From Lingula anatina (taxonomy: Eukaryota; Brachiopoda; Lingulata; Lingulida; Lingulidae): DNA of 45,262 nt. Positions 10,631 through 21,501 of the stretch are shown here, piece after piece (within the stretch, counting starts at the first letter, position 1; every line of letters begins with the position of its first letter). The stretch lies in assembly GCF_001039355.2 (NCBI RefSeq), contig NW_019775784.1, positions 2,000 to 47,261 on the forward strand. Reading direction: 5' to 3'. The position numbers were made by a program, and so were the translations under genes. A model generated the notes under the pieces. That model was not told where the DNA came from and searched no databases. It saw only the letters and a program-made list of their open reading frames with translations.

Positions 10631-10744
10631 AGGATAAACAGACAATGTTTTTAGATTTCTCGAAGATGTTTAGAAACTAGGTAGATCGAACAGAAAAAGG
10701 GGAATCAACATCAATGACACATGTGACGCACTGTTCATTTTGAA
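10631..10744 (+). promoter_or_regulatory. Conserved proximal 5' flank of gene 2
   Basis: The 90-110 bp before the ATG are nearly identical in genes 2, 3 and 4 (landmarks: aatgtttttagatttctcgaag, gaacagaaaaag, atgacacatgtgacgcactg, attttgaaATGG). It is the segment most likely to hold the 5' UTR and core promoter. The start site is unknown; TATAAGG near 10627 is a weak TATA candidate. Confidence 0.4.
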
Positions 10745-10916
10745 ATGGCGACAGCTTCAATCGGAGATGAAGACGGAAGTTTGAGGGTAATAATTCGAGA
10801 AAATTTCACCAACTGCTCCATCTGCCTCAAAGATTTTGAAGATCCAACAGTTCTCCCCTGTCTCCACACCTACTGTAAACGATGTCTGGCCAGCTACATC
10901 CCCGAAAATACACCAG
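10745..10916 (+). CDS. TRIM-NHL gene 2, exon 1 (N-terminus and RING part 1)
   Basis: 57 codons plus one base, from a strong ATG context (gaaATGG) to the donor CCAG|GTATGA. It encodes MATASIGDEDGS... and the RING ligands C24, C27, C39, H41, C44 and C47. The last two cysteines come from exon 2 (SKFLCPLCQKE) through the phase-1 splice, so this gene has a complete C3HC4 RING. Reading through the donor adds only about 15 residues before a stop, so an unspliced product would be a 72-aa protein. Confidence 0.88.
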
Positions 10917-10986
10917 GTATGATGTGTTGTCACAAAAGTTTAACCAGGAAGTATACAGTGTAGTTTCATGTTTGATAAGAAACATG

Positions 10987-12728
10987 GGGGTCGGCCATAT
11001 AGATAAACGTTCTAATAAATATTCGTCCCGATAGATACGTCTCTATACATACACGTCTCAATAGATTTACGTTTCGTTAAATTAACGTTCCGTTAGATCC
11101 ACCAACAGTTTCCTATAAACCCGCGTGTCCTTAGATCCAGGAACCGCTAGATCCATCTGATGGCATCGTAATCGGCTAAAATGCCGATATTAACTTGAGA
11201 TACAGGTACGAGGCTTTCGAGTGATAGTCTAACTGCCAGTGCTGACCCACTTAGTGATCTGACTTAATTACAACCTGATATTTATTACTTATTATTTATT
11301 AGGTATGGTAAGCTCTAAAAAAGGCGCAAATTGCCTTAGAAAGCGAATTTCACCATGGTAAACTGCATTTTTCCTGGAACTAATTATACCAGTCCATTTT
11401 TGTTCTAAATCATCAATCCAAACTATCCAAGAGCACTTTTACTATTAGTTTGAGTGTCTTACGATGTCTTAAGATACTATGATCAGAATTCAACAGGAGT
11501 AGGCCTAAAGGGATTCAAGTTCAGTCCAAATGCGGTGTCAAAAGAGGAAAACTGACTTCACGCGCCTGTGAAAAAAAAAAAGAAAGGAAAAGCGAGAGAG
11601 AGAGAGGAGCAAAGAGTATTGTTTTCATTTGGTGGTTAATCAGCTAGCTGGACCAAGCTGAAAAGACCTAAAATACACACACGAGAGACATGTTTACTTC
11701 TACTTCAAACTTACTCTCAGTCACCTTGCGAGCTCTGCAACTTGGGGAACAACGCAGTAATGTGGTCGGTAAAACTATCCAAAGTATGCAGGCATAAACC
11801 CAACGCCTGTATTGACGTTATTTTTGCTCGTGTAGACGTAACTTCTACAGGTGTTTAAACAAGACATACATGTACGTTCGCGTCTACACTTCTACCATTT
11901 ACTATCATTTACTATCATTTACTCCATTCTGCAATTTACGCACGTAACTTCATCAATGTAAATAACCTCTATATAGATATAAATTAACGCCGATTTTTGT
12001 TTGTAAATTTTGGGTATGTTTGTCAACCATACAGTAATGGTTTCTGTCAAGTATACAAGACAGTTATCAGGCAGAATCATTCATGCAAATGCCCACATAA
12101 ATCATACACAGTATAAAATGAAACAAAATAAGAGGGGTTTACTTGTAAAACTCTAAACATTATTTCATCAACTTTTGCAGAGCTCTTAATTGACGGTGGT
12201 GGTGTGTGTGTTTCTGGGATTAATCGCTATGAAAAGAAAATATGATCTTAGGTTCCTGTCATAAGTCTTCGTAATCAACTCTAAATGAATGTAACATAAA
12301 AATAACAAAACATCTAGTGAAATCATAAATTTCTATCAGATAATGCATTAGTAATGTAAATTACCCGAAGATTGCGTAAAAACGATCTAAAAGAATAATA
12401 AATTGCTGAAGGGATTAATGTGTGTACTGTCGTTTTAAAAAGTGCATTTCATGTACTGAGTAGTATACCAACCAATGGATCTATCGGTATTTGGATCTAA
12501 AAATACGTGAATCTATAGGTATGCGGATTTATAAGTACGTGGGCTTACGTAGACGTCGTATCTATAGGAACGCAAATATATACATGTAGGACGGTGGTAA
12601 AAAATAGGATCTATCGGTATTTAAATCTAAAAATACGTTTTTTCAGTTTTTCCTTTATGTATCTATCGGTAACGGGAGTATAGGGACGTGTAATATTTTG
12701 GGACGAAATTTTATCGGTACGTCCCCAA
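10987..12728. mobile_element. Foldback-like element in intron 1 of gene 2
   Basis: 1742-bp insertion relative to the gene 1 intron, flanked by AAACATG (left copy 10980-10986, right copy 12728-12734); gene 1 has a single AACATG there. Both ends are arrays of 16-bp subrepeats in opposite orientation: left (about 11023-11156) consensus ACGTYCCGATAGATCC, right (about 12477-12680) consensus GGATCTATCGGTACGT. The middle contains a second copy of block R (11301-11739) and a tract ending in a short GT run. Foldback elements, such as Drosophila FB and Galileo and sea urchin TU, have long terminal repeats built of short subrepeats. Assignment is by this architecture; no transposase is seen. Confidence 0.7.
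11301..11739. repeat. Block R, intronic copy in gene 2
   Basis: AGGTATGGTAAGC... to ...GAGCTCTGCA, closely matching the block upstream of exon 1 (7730-8120 plus 10590-10625, and the copies at 23829-24280 and 39412-39845). It lies in the same orientation inside the foldback-like element, so exon 1 is flanked by direct repeats. Confidence 0.8.
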
Positions 12729-13487
12729 AACATGCACTGCCCCTATTCTTTGTTACATTAGTGACCGACTACATCCGTGATAAACTGTAATAGGCCTAGA
12801 CAAAGTGCGACATGTGACATATTAGAATAACTTGTGGCACTTTTGTACATTAATATAAAATAGGGGAGACCGGGGCTAGTTGGACCCCGGGGTAAGTTGC
12901 CCCCCCTCCCCCCGTCAATTTATGAAAAAGTAACTACGAGGTAAAAAAAATTGGCCACATATTCTTACAAAGAGACCGTAGCCTACAATGCTAAGGAAGT
13001 GTCGGACGTTAAAGTTTTACTTAAGCGGTTAGTCGAAATAAACGATTTTTGCACCTAAAAGTTATTTTGTTTAAGAGATTTAAAAATCTATTTTCATAGG
13101 CTTTTGATCGAATATAATATATGTATAGGGCATCAAACTGAAGGTCATTGTTTCAAGTTTCACAGAGATGTATCATCGTTGCTTATTCTAGCACCATAAA
13201 TGGCTGCCCGCCTTTAAAGTAAAAAATGTGCACCCGGCTAGTTGCCCCCCCTTGACTCGGGGCAAGTTGGACCATCATACTACCCACAAACCTTTGCGCG
13301 CAACAGAGCTAGAGACCATCGTTGAAACAAACTCAATGGTTTAAAACTGAATGTGTTACTTTCTTTTAAAACGAAAATTTATTAATCATTTCCATTCATT
13401 AAAAACTTGCTTTATACCATTATTAATTTATTCTTGATTAAAACAAAACAAATTGTATTGATAGATATTTTTGTTCTTGCAACACAA

Positions 13488-13701
13488 NNNNNNNNNNNNN
13501 NNNNNNNNNNNNNNNNNNNNNNNNNNNNNNNNNNNNNNNNNNNNNNNNNNNNNNNNNNNNNNNNNNNNNNNNNNNNNNNNNNNNNNNNNNNNNNNNNNNN
13601 NNNNNNNNNNNNNNNNNNNNNNNNNNNNNNNNNNNNNNNNNNNNNNNNNNNNNNNNNNNNNNNNNNNNNNNNNNNNNNNNNNNNNNNNNNNNNNNNNNNN
13701 N
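13488..13701. other. Assembly gap (214 N)
   Basis: Run of N inside the 3-kb element. The 14 bases before it (ttcttgcaacacaa) are identical to the 14 bases right after it, so the two contig ends may overlap. Peptides predicted across the N run are meaningless. Confidence 0.99.
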
Positions 13702-14152
13702 TTCTTGCAACACAAAGCCCCCCCCCCCCCCCACACACACACACACACAACGCGACGTACGGAAACCTCAATAAATCTGCCTCATTTGTACTATTTCTTC
13801 ATCAAAGACTCTCAAAAATCAATTTTATGAATTAGAAATATATAACAAGGCAGCAAAGCTGTCATATGTACAGAAAAAAAGCAGAAAATAATAATTCACA
13901 AAATAGAATACTGTCAATTCTGATGCAATAATACATTATACTTAACTGCAAAGTCAACTTCAAAATTTAATTATGCACAACAGGTAATACCGATGAAAGT
14001 AAAAGCATAAGGTTTCAGGCACATGAGAGTTAAAGTACACACTTAGAAAATGCCAGATTGAGAAAAATGAAATTTTCACAAAAAAAATTGCATTAACCCA
14101 ATAAAAGTGATAATCCAATAGTGCTGGTTTTCTCATTTGATCTGTATGTCAA

Positions 14153-14720
14153 GAAGAGTAAGTGTCATGATTTTTCTTTAATGGTCACTGTGAAGGCAGT
14201 GCCCAAATTGGGGTTTCTTTAAATTTGATGCAATATTACATAATGCATAACAGTATAATGACCATCAATTACTAATAATAAAGTAAATGTATCATGAGTA
14301 TTCAGAAAATGTGACTAGCAAAGATTTTCATAGCCCATGGAAGGTAAAGTTACACCCTGAAAATGGCGTATGTGAAAAATTAAATTTTCACGAAAAAATG
14401 TATAACTTCCAGAAAAATTAACCAATATGACAGATATTTCAACTGAGGCTGTATTTAAGTCCCTTATTTTTTTTCTGCAATTGTGAGAAGAGTAAGTGGA
14501 ATGGTTTTGCTTTAATGGTCACTATGGCAGCAGTGCCCAAAACAGGGTTTACTTCAATTTTGATGCAATATTACATAATGCTTAACAGTATAATGACCAT
14601 CAATTTTAATAATAAAATTAAAGTATCATGGATATTCAGAAAATGTGACTAGCAAAAGTCTTCAAGTCCATGGAAGTTCAGAGTCAAACCTTGAAAATGC
14701 CAAAATGTAAACAAGAGAAC
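14153..14720. repeat. Tandem repeat, about 334-bp unit, two copies
   Basis: 'gaagagtaagtg...tttaatggtcact...gcagtgcccaaa...gatgcaatattacataatgc...acagtataatgaccatcaatt...tattcagaaaatgtgactagcaaa' occurs at 14153 and again at 14487. The offset is 334 bp and the copies differ by scattered substitutions. Internal to the TA-flanked element. Confidence 0.8.
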
Positions 14721-14724
14721 TATA

Positions 14725-15020
14725 CTGAAATAGGTTTATTTCCATTTTCAACACCTTTTTTCCTTAACACAAAATAATCGATTTACTGTTATTTTTAAAT
14801 AATCAACTAAGAAAATTGTTGACATAGGAAAAATATCAATAAAACAATTTTAAATGTCCAATTTGTTCCATTCTGAGATTCTGAACATAGTGAATGATTG
14901 AATCTGACAAACTATAAAGATATTAGTTTATTTTCATTTTTGACACTTTATTACACAAAATACAATAACAGGTTTACCATCATTTTTATATAACCAACTA
15001 ACAATATTGTTAAGATGCAG
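14725..15020. repeat. Tandem repeat with two diverged copies inside the 3-kb element
   Basis: The stretch from about 14735 (tttatttccattttcaacac...aacacaaaataatcgattta) is echoed from about 14930 (tttattttcatttttgacac...acacaaaatacaataacagg), followed in both by 'atcaactaa'- or 'accaactaa'-like sequence. The copies are moderately diverged. Confidence 0.55.
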
Positions 15021-15149
15021 AAAATATCAAAAGAATACCTTTACATATCTAATTAGTTAAAAATGAGACTGTTAATATGCCTAAGAATTAAATCCGAGGA
15101 AAAAACACTTATTTACAAAAAAAAAGGTATACAGGTAACTTCACTAAAA

Positions 15150-15598
15150 TTTAACCGATTAAGCTTATTTTCGAACTTAATCTGTATTTCTGTAAGACTG
15201 ATAACTCCTGTGAATTTCAAGACAATTGGCCAATCGATTTTCCTTGAAATGTGTTATCGATGTTGCATATACGTGTATGCTGAAAAAAGTGAAAAAACAG
15301 CATAACTTTTATAAAAATGGCCCAATCATGCTGATTTTCGAACTTCACCTGCGTATTATGAATATTCATCAGTTTTGTTAGTTTCAAGCCAAAAGGTAAA
15401 ACAGTTTTTCACTTATCGTGTTATCAGTGTTGCATATATGCTGAAAAAAGGGGAAAAATAGCATAACTTCCATAAAAACAGCCTGATCATGCTGATTTTC
15501 GAACTTGACCTGCGTATTATGAATATTCATCAGTTCTGTAATTTTCAAGCCTAAAGAAAAAACGGTTTTCCACTTATCCTGTTATCGGTAAAAGTGCA
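15150..15598. repeat. Tandem repeat, about 161-167-bp unit, three copies
   Basis: The landmark gctgattttcgaactt (first copy gcttattttcgaactt) occurs at about 15163, 15330 and 15491, with following 'ttatcg..gttgcatat' and 'tgctgaaaaaag' landmarks. Spacings are 167 and 161 bp. Copies 2 and 3 are very similar; copy 1 is more diverged. Confidence 0.8.
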
Positions 15599-15926
15599 CG
15601 GCGACCGCGACAACAGACGCAGGTGACGGCTATATGTACAGACACATCTGTGTCTGTTCATAAAAATGTATTTCAAGGCGTTTAAATGGAATACTTACTT
15701 CATTTTTGTATAGGGGCCAACTTGCCCCGACCCTCGCCACGTTTTTTTTTTTTTTTTTGTCAAATTGTGAGCCATCTGGCATTTTATTTGAAAAATAATG
15801 ACGTTGTATACGTAGCTTAGTTCATGGGGCTTACTTTGAAACCGGTTTTGTTACTCTAACTCATTTCTAGTTGGCTCTACAGGGTCAAAAGAGTCTTACT
15901 GGGCCAACTACCCCCGGTCTGCCCTA

Positions 15927-16459
15927 CCGATACTGTAAAACATATCTTTGCATTTCAAAAATGATCAATTAATGTTTATGTTGACATCTGTGTAAATGTG
16001 TTTGAACCACAAATAATGCTTCAAATTAAAAAGCCATTTCTTCACGTTCATCAATTAAGTAAAGAACGCCTTCTCTTGCTTTTATCAGTAATTCTTATCT
16101 TTAATGTTTGTTTTCCTGCATTTTCGGGAATTGTTAATGTCTCTTAAAGAGGACCAATTATAAAGTATATAAATAAAAGGGTTGCCCCTATGTTAAAATG
16201 TAATCAAACCGACTTTTCAATGCATAATCATATCAAACATGGCAGTTGAATTCATTTATATTGACCAAACAAACGATTATGAGAAAATATTTAAAATCAA
16301 ATATACAGTGTTAATTATTAAATATGTTTATTAAAAAAACTAACATCACGGATAAAAGTTGAAAAAATTGGTACATATTAAGTACATATAACCAAGCAAT
16401 AAAAAAGGCTTCTAAATAGTATCAGTAAACAATAGAGTGTAAATTATTCTCAATTCCAG
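15927..16459 (+). other. Ancestral 3' part of intron 1, gene 2
   Basis: Aligns with about 826-1317 of gene 1 and with about 28836-29365 of gene 3. Ends with the acceptor CAATTCCAG. No gene seen. Confidence 0.7.
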
Positions 16460-18243
16460 GAAGCAAGTTCCTGTGTCCCTTGTGCCAGAAAGAGACAAAA
16501 ATCCCTGAAGATGGAGTTGAAGGCTTCCTCCATAACTACTTAATTGACAGCCTCCAGGACACTGTGCTCACACTGACCAGGAAGAAGAAATGTGGTGCCT
16601 GTGCCGTAGAGGGCGAAGATGTTGAGGCAGTGTCCAAATGTCTCAACTGCAGTGAGTACCTCTGTAGCCCTTGTGCCAAGTCTCATATTCGTTTCAAAAT
16701 CTCAGTGAATCACAAGGTCTACACCTTAGATCAGCTACATAGTGGGGAACACCAACAAGAGGTCCAGGAATTCCAGCGTGTTTTCTGTCCTGAACACAAA
16801 GAAGAACCTATCAGGTATTTCTGTCTCAAGTGCCAGATACCCATATGCCGTGACTGCAAGGCCCTCACTCACGATGAGCACAAGAGCACATCTCTGGATA
16901 CTGCCATAGAAACAGTGAAGCCCAAACTGGCGTCCATGCTGGAGAAGTTAGACGACAAGATCAGCGTACAAGAAAACGAGTTAACCATCCTGCGGGGTGT
17001 GCTCAGGGACCACGATATCAATACCAGCTCTGTGATGAAGGACATCTCAGACCACAGTCGCCATCTTCAGCAACAGATTCAGCAGCAGGAGAAAAAGCTT
17101 CTCCAAGAAGTTCAGCAAGTCAGCAAGGCTCATAAGAAGAACATCACCTTGTACTTGGAGAGTTGTGAGGTCACCACGTCAACCATGAAGAGCACCTCAG
17201 ATCTAGTGAGTACCATCCTGTCCCGTGGTACTCCAGCCGAGATCCTCATTCTACAGCAGCAAGTAGGAGACATGTTACAGGAGCTCCTACTGCCATCTGA
17301 TGGCGGTGATATCCCACAACACCTCAGCCTTCAACTACAGGCCAACAATGTTGTTGACAGAGAAGTGAATAAAGGGACAGGACTTGGGAAGATACAACAA
17401 AACAGACCATCGTGTGAACCATCGTGTGTAACACGGAAGGCACAGATCAAAAATAAACCACACTTGGTTAGTCAGTTTGATTCAAACTGTATCAATCCAT
17501 ATAGTCTTACCACCCCTGCCAAACTGAAGCAGGGATACCTGGTGGTGGATTACTATAACAACAAAGTGTGCAGATTCAGCTCAGATGGACAACTCCTTGT
17601 GCAGCAATCCAAGGCTGGTAACAGGTCACTGTGCAACCCTTTTGGTGTAGCAGTACTACCTGATGGCCCTATAGTAGTATCTGAATCTGACAACAACAAA
17701 CTAATCTTCATGTCACAAGACTTAAACTTCACAAAAGAATATCCTGATATCAAATTTCCTGATGGTTTACATGTCACCAACTCCAATACCATCCTGGTTG
17801 CTCAGCCTACACTTAAACAAGTTAGCATTGTCAACACTCACGGTGCCACAGTGGATACCATAAAGCACAGTGGTCTTCAGGTGCCTTGGTATGTGGCAGT
17901 CCTTAATAATGGGAACATTGTTGTGTCCGATTCGCATGCTAAAGCAGTTTTCATCCTGAGTCCCGCTGGGTCACTGCTCCACACCTACACTGGCTCTGGA
18001 CAGAATAAACTCTGTTGTCCATGTGGAGTCTGTGTTGACCAGTATGATACCATTTTCATTGCTGACCACCCCACCCACAAAATTCACATCATATCAAATG
18101 ATGGTAAATTTGTCCAGTTCTTAGCAACTGGAGATGACGGACTGCAGCATCCACTTGGTTTAACCATCAACTGTGATGGTGATTTAGCAGTGTCTCAGCA
18201 CGGAGGGATGGTCAAGGTGTTTAGGTACTTGGATTCAGACTAG
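16460..18243 (+). CDS. TRIM-NHL gene 2, exon 2 (RING end, B-boxes, coiled coil, NHL)
   Basis: Opens after TTCCAG as G|GA AGC (GSKFLCPLCQKE) and runs intact to a stop, giving a 651-aa protein with exon 1. Domain order is as in gene 1: RING end (C63, C66), B-box 1 (CGAC...CLNC), B-box 2 (FCPEH...CRDC...HDEH), coiled coil (HLQQQIQQQEKKLLQ) and NHL propeller ending FRYLDSD. The linker before the propeller is shorter than in genes 1 and 3 and carries a small duplication (ccatcgtgtg twice). Propeller loops differ noticeably from the paralogs (ESDNNKLIFMSQDLNFTKEYPDIKF). Probably a cytoplasmic E3 ligase; the target is unknown. Confidence 0.92.
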
Positions 18244-18248
18244 ATGTA

Positions 18249-18258
18249 AATAAATAAA
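18249..18258 (+). promoter_or_regulatory. Poly(A) signals of gene 2
   Basis: Two overlapping AATAAA hexamers lie 5-15 nt after the stop, as in the pseudogene copy. Very short 3' UTR implied. Confidence 0.55.
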
Positions 18259-19964
18259 CTTGTCCTGAGATTGATGGATTATAAATGAAAATCTGTACTG
18301 TGGTGATCAATTATATATGGAAATCTGTACTGTGGTGACCGTAAATTGTTTTTGAAAAGAAACAAATGTGCTTTACTACTTATTGACCTACTTTCATTAT
18401 AGTTGTGGGACATCCTCGTGATAACAGTATGAACATTCATCAAGGTGTTTCTAGTTGCAAGGTAGTATTCACTTTTTTTAGTTAAAATATGACTTGGGAC
18501 AAGTATAGGCAGGATGTGAAACGTGCGTATATTTGTTTGTAAGGTACTGAGATTAAATGGTAAATTCAAAGTAATTGTTGCCATTAAATTACCAAATAAT
18601 AAATCTCCAATGTGTAGATTTTACATTCTCACTAAGTTTTGCAAACGACAAAAAACATATTTCTTTTTATATCCAGTACATGCTGTAGTAAATTTAGAAA
18701 GGAATTCTGTTTTGTTCCAGATAATCACCTTTACTGGTAATATAATATATCTTACATTTCTAATCTTACGTAATTTTAAGTTATTACATATTTTATGTAA
18801 AAAAAGCTATATTTAAGCTACAATAAACGCATGGCGATTTTTGAATATCTTTTTTCTCATTTTACAATTTACGGACTTTAAACAAATCTGTTAAATACAG
18901 CAATTTTGTATCGAAAATGCTTATAAAAAGTATTCAAAAACACCACCTTTTTTATTTTCACTGTTAAGACAATAACCTACATCAGTAATTATAACAAATG
19001 GCAATTAACATTCAGCAATTTTGCGTGTGAGAAAACCTGGAAGGCAACCCTACCACGCTCTCAAATATAAACATACATTATGATGTTTTTTAAAAGGTAC
19101 GCGAGGAAGTCACCTTCACAGTGACTCATCTTACACCCAAATCTTTACTCTGTCACAATTACATACAATGAAAAACTCATTGCATTTTCTCACAACAATA
19201 TGATATACACCCAAACATTACCTTACGGTTCCTACAGGAAGGAGTTTGTTTCAAAGTACTAGTTTCACTGTCCTAGAATCATGGAGAATAAAAAATAACT
19301 CATCATCTAACCCCAAAAAAAGAACTGAAATTACTGTCACAAATGGAAAACTTTCAGCTGCGGAAGTGTTTTACTCAGTTTGAAAATTCTATCAACACTG
19401 CTTTTCTTTCTTTTTTCCTAAACTTATACTTTTGTAAAAAAAAAAACATTGCAATTTTCTGTATAGAACGATTAATTATTTTTGTGCGATTTTAGTTTGT
19501 CACTGTATATTTAAAAGAAGGATAAAATTGGCATGCTGACAACAAAAGAAGCATAAAATGAGCTATATTTATTTCTGGTGCACAATTATTTCAGAAAAGT
19601 CTACTTACACATGAAAACACTTTATGCTTCAGTCGTTAACAAAAACCCTGTTACCTATTGCACTAAGTGCTTGGACAAGAATAACCTTTTTTTTCTGACG
19701 ATTTTCCGGGGAACATATGTTACGTTTTTGCCATGACGCAAACCCCCCCTGAGTTACAGTTTAAATTATTACTAAGAAGTCCTTATGTCAGCTTTTATTT
19801 ACCATGAATGAATCAATACAACATATTTGGAACATGATACAAAAAATAAAAATGTATCACCAGAAAAACTAAGTACGAAAAAGCTAAAGAAAGAAAAAGC
19901 TTGCCGCTTGATTACCGATTAGACACTGAATAGATTCCCCGCGGGGATTACGCAGCAAACATTC
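18259..19964. other. Conserved 3' flank of unit 2, non-coding
   Basis: Paralog of 3132-4880. A short local duplication (gaaaatctgtactgtggtga twice near 18288-18340) and a deletion around the 'gcggtgccggg' segment distinguish it. No convincing gene. Confidence 0.55.
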
Positions 19965-20320
19965 AAGTTGACTGGCCATATTTGATCCTTGGATTTGTAA
20001 GTCAGCTCTTAGAGCGCAACAAGTTTAAAATCTGCAGACTAACAGATCTGCAGAATAAGTATGGCCGACTCACTTAAAAGTAATGACGCTAATCCCCTAA
20101 GGCTCTCCCTGTAGATCTACTGCCTCCACACGGGCTGTCGCTGCCTAGCAATTAAACCTCGGAGCCGAGATTTAATCTGTTAAAGGGCACTTGTGGAGGC
20201 GGAGAGACCATTGGGGAATTAAGCGGCTTGCTCTTAAATGGGGTCGGCCATATTTAGTAGGCGGATAAGTTAGTCCACTGATGATCTGTTCTTTATGCGC
20301 TGTTAGTTGCAAATTTTATC
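19965..20320. repeat. Imperfect inverted repeat around GGCCATATTT (unit 2)
   Basis: Same structure as 4880-5225: left arm near 20030-20075 (gactaacagatctgc, agtatggccgactc), right arm near 20240-20300 (gggtcggccatatttag, ttagtccactgatgatctgttc). Confidence 0.5.
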
Positions 20321-20435
20321 AGCATTTTTAGAGTACCTTTTATACACTCTTTCATTTGATAGGAGCATGCTGCATGCTACAGAAAGAAAAATGATTCAAA
20401 ACTATCACTTGTACCCCCCCCCCCCATTTCCATGT

Positions 20436-20972
20436 CGTCAGAAAATGAAAAAACGGCCGTTTTTCATTTCCATTTAAAATAAATTTAAAATGAAAAATGG
20501 AAAAACGCGAATTGCCCTCGTTTTCTATGTTTTACCATAAAATGCAAAATACAACATCAACAGATCCCCGATGTGATAGAAAATATGAATATCGACCGTT
20601 TGCGTGCTTACTTATGTTTAAAAGGTGAAATAAATTATAAAATACCCTTTTATCTCTGTCTTTGAGGAAATGACAGGAAGTGTTCATTATTCAATTTTCG
20701 ATTCAAATAGTAAAACGGATGTCGGTTCGTTTTTCTGATTTTCATTTTATGAATGAAAATGGAAAAACGGACGTGGATGTTTCGATATTCTATTTCTTCA
20801 CAGGAGAAAGGGGCGTATTTTCTTATATTTTTCACTCTCTAGACACGAGAAATAAACGAAAAATAATCTCGTTTTCCCTTTTGAAAGGAAAAACAAAAAT
20901 CGAGGTTGATGTTTTATTTCATTTTCACCATTTATCAAATGAAAATGAAGGCCGTTTTTTCATTTTCTGACG
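20436..20972. mobile_element. Hairpin-rich TIR element, complete copy
   Basis: 537 bp. A perfect 23-bp inverted repeat closes both ends: left begins CGTCAGAAAATGAAAAAACG at 20436, and the right ends at 20972 with its exact complement. Inside are several hairpins sharing CGTTTTTC/GAAAAACG, for example the one around 20722-20772 (gttcgtttttctg ... aatgaaaatggaaaaacgg) and one at about 20865-20905 (ctcgttttcccttttgaaagg). No protein is expected. Target duplication is not clear. Confidence 0.65.
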
Positions 20973-21015
20973 AAATAGAAATCACTTTGACGAAATGCAA
21001 ATCACGGACCTCCAG

Positions 21016-21159
21016 AACAAAAAGTTGTTAGTGCCAGGCCACAAGGCGGTAGATATGGATCAAGTCCTGGGGGAAGCTGATTTGGGACACCTGAAGGCCA
21101 AATTCAGAGACGAAGGGGTAATTATAAGGCTTGTAGCCAGGCACTAACAACTTTTTGTT
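21016..21159. mobile_element. Small element with perfect 20-bp inverted repeats
   Basis: AACAAAAAGTTGTTAGTGCC at 21016-21035 is repeated as its exact complement at 21140-21159. The 144-bp segment lies within a 50-codon open frame beginning at ATG 20995 (MQITDLQNKKLL...) and ending ...RLVARH at the right repeat. The peptide contains DLGHLKAKFRDEGV, which faintly resembles a SAM-type helix. In the unit after the pseudogene (37176-37280) only the right half survives. Could be a MITE or a fragment of a coding transposon. Confidence 0.5.
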
Positions 21160-21501
21160 GACGGTGAACCGGGAACCAGCCTCGGATGCGTTAGTTCCTT
21201 TTCCCACCGTTTGTTATGAGACGACCCCTGGTATTGTGTCATCTCGCGCAAAACATGTCGGTATCTCAAAACGATAACTCGACATGCAAAATGATAAAAC
21301 GACTTTGTAAAAAATTCTTTTCTCTCAAAATGATGAAAGTGTCGATCTCAAAAAGATGTTAGCACCTCGCTAAATTTTTTTTTCTGATCAAAATGATACT
21401 TTCATCTTTTTCGTACAAACGGCTTTCCATAAATATTCGGTAAAATTGTATTGAAATACAGATGATAGCATTTGAATTTTGAAACGTGAATTTTGTGTAT
21501 T

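Larger units (their letters stand above)
12863..15924. mobile_element. 3062-bp TA-flanked element with GGGGAGACCGGGG termini (intron 1, gene 2)
   Basis: Left end GGGGAGACCGGGGCTAGTTG. The right end, read as reverse complement, is GGGCAGACCGGGGGTAGTTG, about 21 of 24 positions matching. TA flanks both sides (12861-12862, 15925-15926). Gene 1 (ataaaatactg, about 820) and the DNA after 28762 (ataaaataccg) show the site without insertion. Subterminal GGGGCAAGTTGG motifs recur in inverse orientation (about 13260 and about 15713). The interior lacks a transposase ORF and is largely tandem repeats. It contains the assembly gap. Superfamily unassigned; TA duplication fits mariner-like or related groups. 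Confidence 0.75.

Noticed and set aside
11301-11739. Block R as a tRNA-derived SINE
   Set aside because: The 14-bp flanking duplication is suggestive, but no convincing pol III A/B boxes or 3' tail was found, so it is left as an unclassified repeat.
13407-13835. Open frames across the N run
   Set aside because: They exist only because N codons are not stops; the flanks are CA and C-run repeats.
20680-20970. 96-codon frame rich in Phe/Ile/Lys
   Set aside because: It is the translation of the hairpin-rich TIR element; not conserved in units 1 and 4.
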